A stretch of DNA of 64,000 nt from Allobogoriella deserti (lineage in GTDB: Bacteria; Actinomycetota; Actinomycetes; Actinomycetales; Actinomycetaceae), in contig NZ_JBHUEE010000003.1 of NCBI RefSeq assembly GCF_042680605.1, positions 248,001-312,000 on the forward strand, written 5' to 3'. A model generated the notes under the pieces. That model was not told the origin of the DNA, did no database searches, and saw only the letters and a list, made by a program, of their open reading frames with translations. Positions within the stretch are counted from its first letter, which is position 1; each line of letters opens with the position of its first letter. Below, in pieces: positions 61,215-64,000 of the stretch. Made by a program: the position numbers and the translations under genes.

Positions 61215-62228
61215 TCAGGCGGCCAGCACGGACATGACCCCGGGCAGGCGATGACGCTCGCGAAGGGGTCCCACGGCCCCGTCGTCGAGCCGGTGCACGC
61301 CGACCTCACCCGCTCCCGCCCCGGCCACGACCACGTGATCGTCGACGACGGCGAAGTGGCGGGGCGAGGCGGTCGTCGTCACCTCGCCGGTCAGCACGGG
61401 GGCGTCGGTGCCGAGACGCAGCCAGGACAGCGTGTCCGCACCGCGGACCCCGACGAGCAGGTGTCCGTCCACCTCGGCCAGGTGGGAGAGCTGGTGTGCC
61501 GGGCCGTCGTCACGCGCCGGGAACGTGGCGGCAGGCACGATCTGCTCGACCCTGCCGGCTGTCCCGTCCCAAGCCACGGCGGCCACCTCGCCGCTGAGTT
61601 CGCCCGTGACGAGGATCCGGCCTGCGTGGACGAGCAGGTGGCGGGGTCCGAAGCCGGCGGGCATGGCGAGGCGGTGGGCGTCGGGCTCGGGTCGGCCGGC
61701 GGCCAGGCGGTGCGCCCAGATGCTGTCGCTGCCGAGATCCGCGACGAGGAGATCCTTCCGGTCCGGGCTGAGCAGGCTCGAGTGGGCGTGCGGTCCCTCC
61801 TGCCGGGAGCTCACCGGCCCCGACCCGCTGTACCGCAGACGGACGACGGCGTCGGTGGGTCGGCCGTCGTCGGCCAGCGGGACCGCGGCCGTCGTGCCGT
61901 CGCCGTAGCACGCGGCGTAGAGCCAGCCGCCGTCCGGATGCACGAGGAGGTGACACGGCGCGGACCCGACCGGCACCGGCGGGCCGAGGGGCTCGAGGGT
62001 CTGACCCGGACGGACGGCGTACGCCGCAACGGTGCCGCCGGCCTGCTCCGAGACGGTGTACAGGACGGGCAGCCGGGCATGGCGCGCCAGGAAGGAGGCG
62101 TTGATGACGGCGGCGACGCGGCGGGCGCCGGTCACGGTGCCGGCCGTGCTCAGCGTGCCGGCCCAGATGCCGCCGCCGTCGTCCCGATCGCCGTTCACCC
62201 CGAACCAGAGGTGCCGGCTTTCGCTCAT
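61215..62228 (-). CDS. Lactonase family protein (6-phosphogluconolactonase-like propeller)
   Basis: The 337-residue protein has the seven-bladed propeller features of the Pgl/YbhE lactonase family: APCHLLVHPDGGWLYAACYG, GPHAHSSLLSPDRKDLLVAD, GFGPRHLLVH and TASPRHFAVVDDHVVVA. In E. coli the family hydrolyses 6-phosphogluconolactone, but many homologues have other roles. The length is normal. GAGGGG precedes ATG 62228. No pentose-phosphate genes adjoin it. Confidence 0.85.
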   Translation of the reverse strand: MSESRHLWFGVNGDRDDGGGIWAGTLSTAGTVTGARRVAAVINASFLARHARLPVLYTVSEQAGGTVAAYAVRPGQTLEPLGPPVPVGSAPCHLLVHPDGGWLYAACYGDGTTAAVPLADDGRPTDAVVRLRYSGSGPVSSRQEGPHAHSSLLSPDRKDLLVADLGSDSIWAHRLAAGRPEPDAHRLAMPAGFGPRHLLVHAGRILVTGELSGEVAAVAWDGTAGRVEQIVPAATFPARDDGPAHQLSHLAEVDGHLLVGVRGADTLSWLRLGTDAPVLTGEVTTTASPRHFAVVDDHVVVAGAGAGEVGVHRLDDGAVGPLRERHRLPGVMSVLAA

Positions 62229-62391
62229 CGGGCCCCTCGTTTCTCGTCAACGCCGTGCGCAGCGTCCACGGTGTGACAGCCCTCTTCCGGTTCCGGCGCG
62301 GTCCGATAGCATCCCTCTTGCATCAACGATGATCCGCCTCCCTCCGGCTATGTCATCGGTGAGTACCTGAACGACCACTGGGGGGATACGC

Positions 62392-64000
62392 GTGCAGTTC
62401 GTCGAACGGCTGCAACCACAGGCTACGCGCCTGCTCGACCGGGAGATCCGCTCCGGCGTCGATTGCCTGGTCGTCCGTGGTGAGCAGGGCTCGGGCAAGA
62501 CGGCCATGCTGGACCGGCTGGCGAGGGCACCCGGCCGGCGGGTGATCCGCCTTAATGTCATGTGGGGCTCGCTCGAGGACCAGACGATGCTGCTGCATGC
62601 GGCCGCCGCCCAGGTCGACGACCTTCTCGGTGCCGAGGGCGCTCCAGGCGGCGACGCGCCGCCGGCTCTTGGACCGGGCGCAGATCCGGGTACCGAGCTG
62701 GTCCGGCAGGTCGAGCGCCTCCTTGCCGCCGGCGACGGCGACCCCCGTCCCGTCTGGATCCTGGTCGACGACGTGGACGCCCTGCATGAGGAGTTCGTCC
62801 GGGGTCTGCGGTACGTCATCGCGCGCACGGCACACCTGCCCGGAGGGGTGGTCTGCACAGCCACCTGGCCGGTCCCGGCGCTCGAGTCCTACCAGCGATT
62901 GGAACTCGAGCCACTCACAGTCGACGGCGTCCGTGCCGCGGTGGAATCGAAGACCGGCTTCCCACCGCCGGCGCGCGTGGCCCGCCTGCTGCACGAGTGG
63001 ACCGGCGGCCACACCACCATGTTGGCCGGCCTGATCCAGGCCACGACAACCAGTGCGCTGGCCGGGACCCGCCGACTGATGCCCGGTCCGCCGGCTGAAC
63101 CGACCCGCCGTCACGCCGAGCGCGCTCTCGCGCAGGTCACTCCCGAGATCCGTAACGTTCTGACCATCGTGGCACTCATCGGCAACCTCGACGAACCGAC
63201 ATTCACGGCACTGACGCACGAGATGGGCGTCGACGAGCGTCGACTCCGCCAGGCTCAGCTCGTTCGGTCGGTCGGTGCACGTGTCTGCGTCGCAGACGGG
63301 ATCGTCGCCCGGTACCTCGCCTACCGTGACAGCTGCACCCGCGAGGACGCCTGCCGGCGGGTTCTCGCGGCGGCGGAGACGGTCCTGCCGGACGAGGACC
63401 GGCTGCTGCTGTCGGCCGCCGTCGCCGACCGCGACACCGCGCTCGTGCCGGCGCTGACTGCGGCCGCTGTCGACGCCGCTGCCCACAGCCGGATCGGCCG
63501 CGCGTACGAGCTCATCACGCTCACCATGGCGCACAGCACGGCAGAGACCTACCCTCAGCTCGCCGCAGCCCGAAGCCTGGTCGCCTTCCTCAGCGGGCAT
63601 CTCCAGGACGCCGCCGACCTGGCGGCTGACGATCTCGCCCGGTTGGCGCCGTCCCGCGAACGTCTCGAACTCGCCCGGATCGCCCTGTTGTCCCGGGCGC
63701 TGCTCGGCGAGGAGGTCGGCTTCAGCGCGCTCATCGATGAACTCCTCGTGCACGTGGAGCACGAACCCGAAGCCACGGCGCGACTCGCCCGGACGCTCAC
63801 CCTCACCGCGATCGCCCTCGGCGATCTCGCCGGCGCAAAAGACGTGCTCGACCTCGTCGAGCCGCAGCTGCCCGCCCACGAGCGGCAAACCCCGGCTTGG
63901 CAGTACCTGCATCTCCGCCTCACCCCGGGAGTCGCGACGCCGGATCTGCGCCGTCACTTGCGGCGGTGGCTCGTCGACACCACCGACTCGCACGAACTCT
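62392..64000 (+). CDS. P-loop ATPase regulator, LuxR/MalT-like, 3' end beyond window
   Basis: The open frame from GTG 62392 (after GGGGGGAT) runs 536 codons to the edge. It contains Walker A VVRGEQGSGKTAMLDRL (near residue 35), Walker B-like WILVDDVDALHEEF (near 120), a winged-helix-like segment and then TPR-like helical repeats (AHSRIGRAYELITLTMAHST and onward). This layout matches LuxR-family/STAND signal ATPases whose C-terminal LuxR helix-turn-helix would lie beyond the window. Ligand and targets are unknown. The opposite strand is also open here but is not coding. Confidence 0.75.
   Translation, partial: MQFVERLQPQATRLLDREIRSGVDCLVVRGEQGSGKTAMLDRLARAPGRRVIRLNVMWGSLEDQTMLLHAAAAQVDDLLGAEGAPGGDAPPALGPGADPGTELVRQVERLLAAGDGDPRPVWILVDDVDALHEEFVRGLRYVIARTAHLPGGVVCTATWPVPALESYQRLELEPLTVDGVRAAVESKTGFPPPARVARLLHEWTGGHTTMLAGLIQATTTSALAGTRRLMPGPPAEPTRRHAERALAQVTPEIRNVLTIVALIGNLDEPTFTALTHEMGVDERRLRQAQLVRSVGARVCVADGIVARYLAYRDSCTREDACRRVLAAAETVLPDEDRLLLSAAVADRDTALVPALTAAAVDAAAHSRIGRAYELITLTMAHSTAETYPQLAAARSLVAFLSGHLQDAADLAADDLARLAPSRERLELARIALLSRALLGEEVGFSALIDELLVHVEHEPEATARLARTLTLTAIALGDLAGAKDVLDLVEPQLPAHERQTPAWQYLHLRLTPGVATPDLRRHLRRWLVDTTDSHEL

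Noticed and set aside
62353..63993. A minus-strand open frame of 546 codons at the right edge
   Set aside because: The plus-strand frame from 62392 has clear Walker motifs and stays open; the minus frame has no family resemblance.

Overview
The window is about 64 kb of very GC-rich DNA. Genes are tightly packed, GTG starts are frequent, and stop/start overlaps of the ATGA or GTGA type are common. Together with LacI, IclR, DeoR and GlxA sugar and effector regulators, sugar ABC operons without their own ATPase, and many apparently leaderless genes, this points to a chromosomal segment of an actinobacterium. Order Micrococcales is my guess; no rRNA or other taxonomic marker is present. I see no phage, plasmid, insertion sequence, CRISPR array or tRNA.

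Layout. 1-4.4 kb: beta-mannan module (GH3 glycosidase cut by the window edge, divergent LacI regulator, secreted GH26 mannanase). 4.4-8.9 kb: OsmC protein, then a minus-strand operon of MHS transporter, arylsulfatase and IclR regulator behind a good promoter with a clear palindromic operator. 9.1-12 kb: secreted propeller-like protein, secreted glycerophosphodiesterase, alpha/beta hydrolase. 12-14.8 kb: PspA-like coiled-coil protein, membrane-anchored coiled-coil protein, ferritin-like/VIT1 metal transporter, YtxH-like protein. 15-18.5 kb: formylglycine-generating enzyme (which would activate the sulfatase), two DUF202 membrane proteins, an MFS protein and a 16-cysteine copper-storage-like protein. 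18.5-21.5 kb: methionine aminopeptidase, then a TetR regulator and a two-gene ABC exporter whose start codon lies inside a 32-bp palindrome.

21.5-29.3 kb: galactoside module. A GH2 beta-galactosidase is divergent from a four-gene operon (SIS sugar-phosphate isomerase/deaminase, ROK kinase, PfkB kinase, class II aldolase) that fits a tagatose-6-phosphate route, with a convergent DeoR regulator. 29.4-35 kb: hydrolase, tandem GNAT acetyltransferase, membrane EEP phosphatase, Bcr/CflA exporter, a GlxA-type regulator. 35.1-39.5 kb: HrpA helicase. This segment is flanked by two arrays of one 19-bp repeat family in opposite orientation; the second array runs into the remnant of an XRE-type regulator.

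39.8-42.9 kb: thiM-thiE-thiD-tenA thiamine salvage operon under a TPP riboswitch. 43.1-49.4 kb: acetoacetyl-CoA synthetase, a thiolase-like protein lacking the thiolase cysteine, a DUF35 partner, a canonical thiolase and an MHS transporter, interrupted by a tandem 90-bp repeat. 49.5-52.2 kb: GntP permease and a flavin oxidoreductase. 52.3-59.6 kb: tricorn protease, SprT-like metalloprotein, then sugar ABC permeases and a lipoprotein binding protein. 59.6-64 kb: TetR regulator, LAS-type peptidase-like protein, small membrane protein, lactonase-like propeller, and the 5' part of a P-loop regulator running off the edge.

The theme is uptake and breakdown of plant- or host-derived glycans and their modified sugars: mannan, beta-galactosides and sulfated sugars. 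Housekeeping genes (map, hrpA, thi) lie between the modules. At least ten genes start exactly six bases after an xAxxxT hexamer, which suggests leaderless transcription is a normal mode here.
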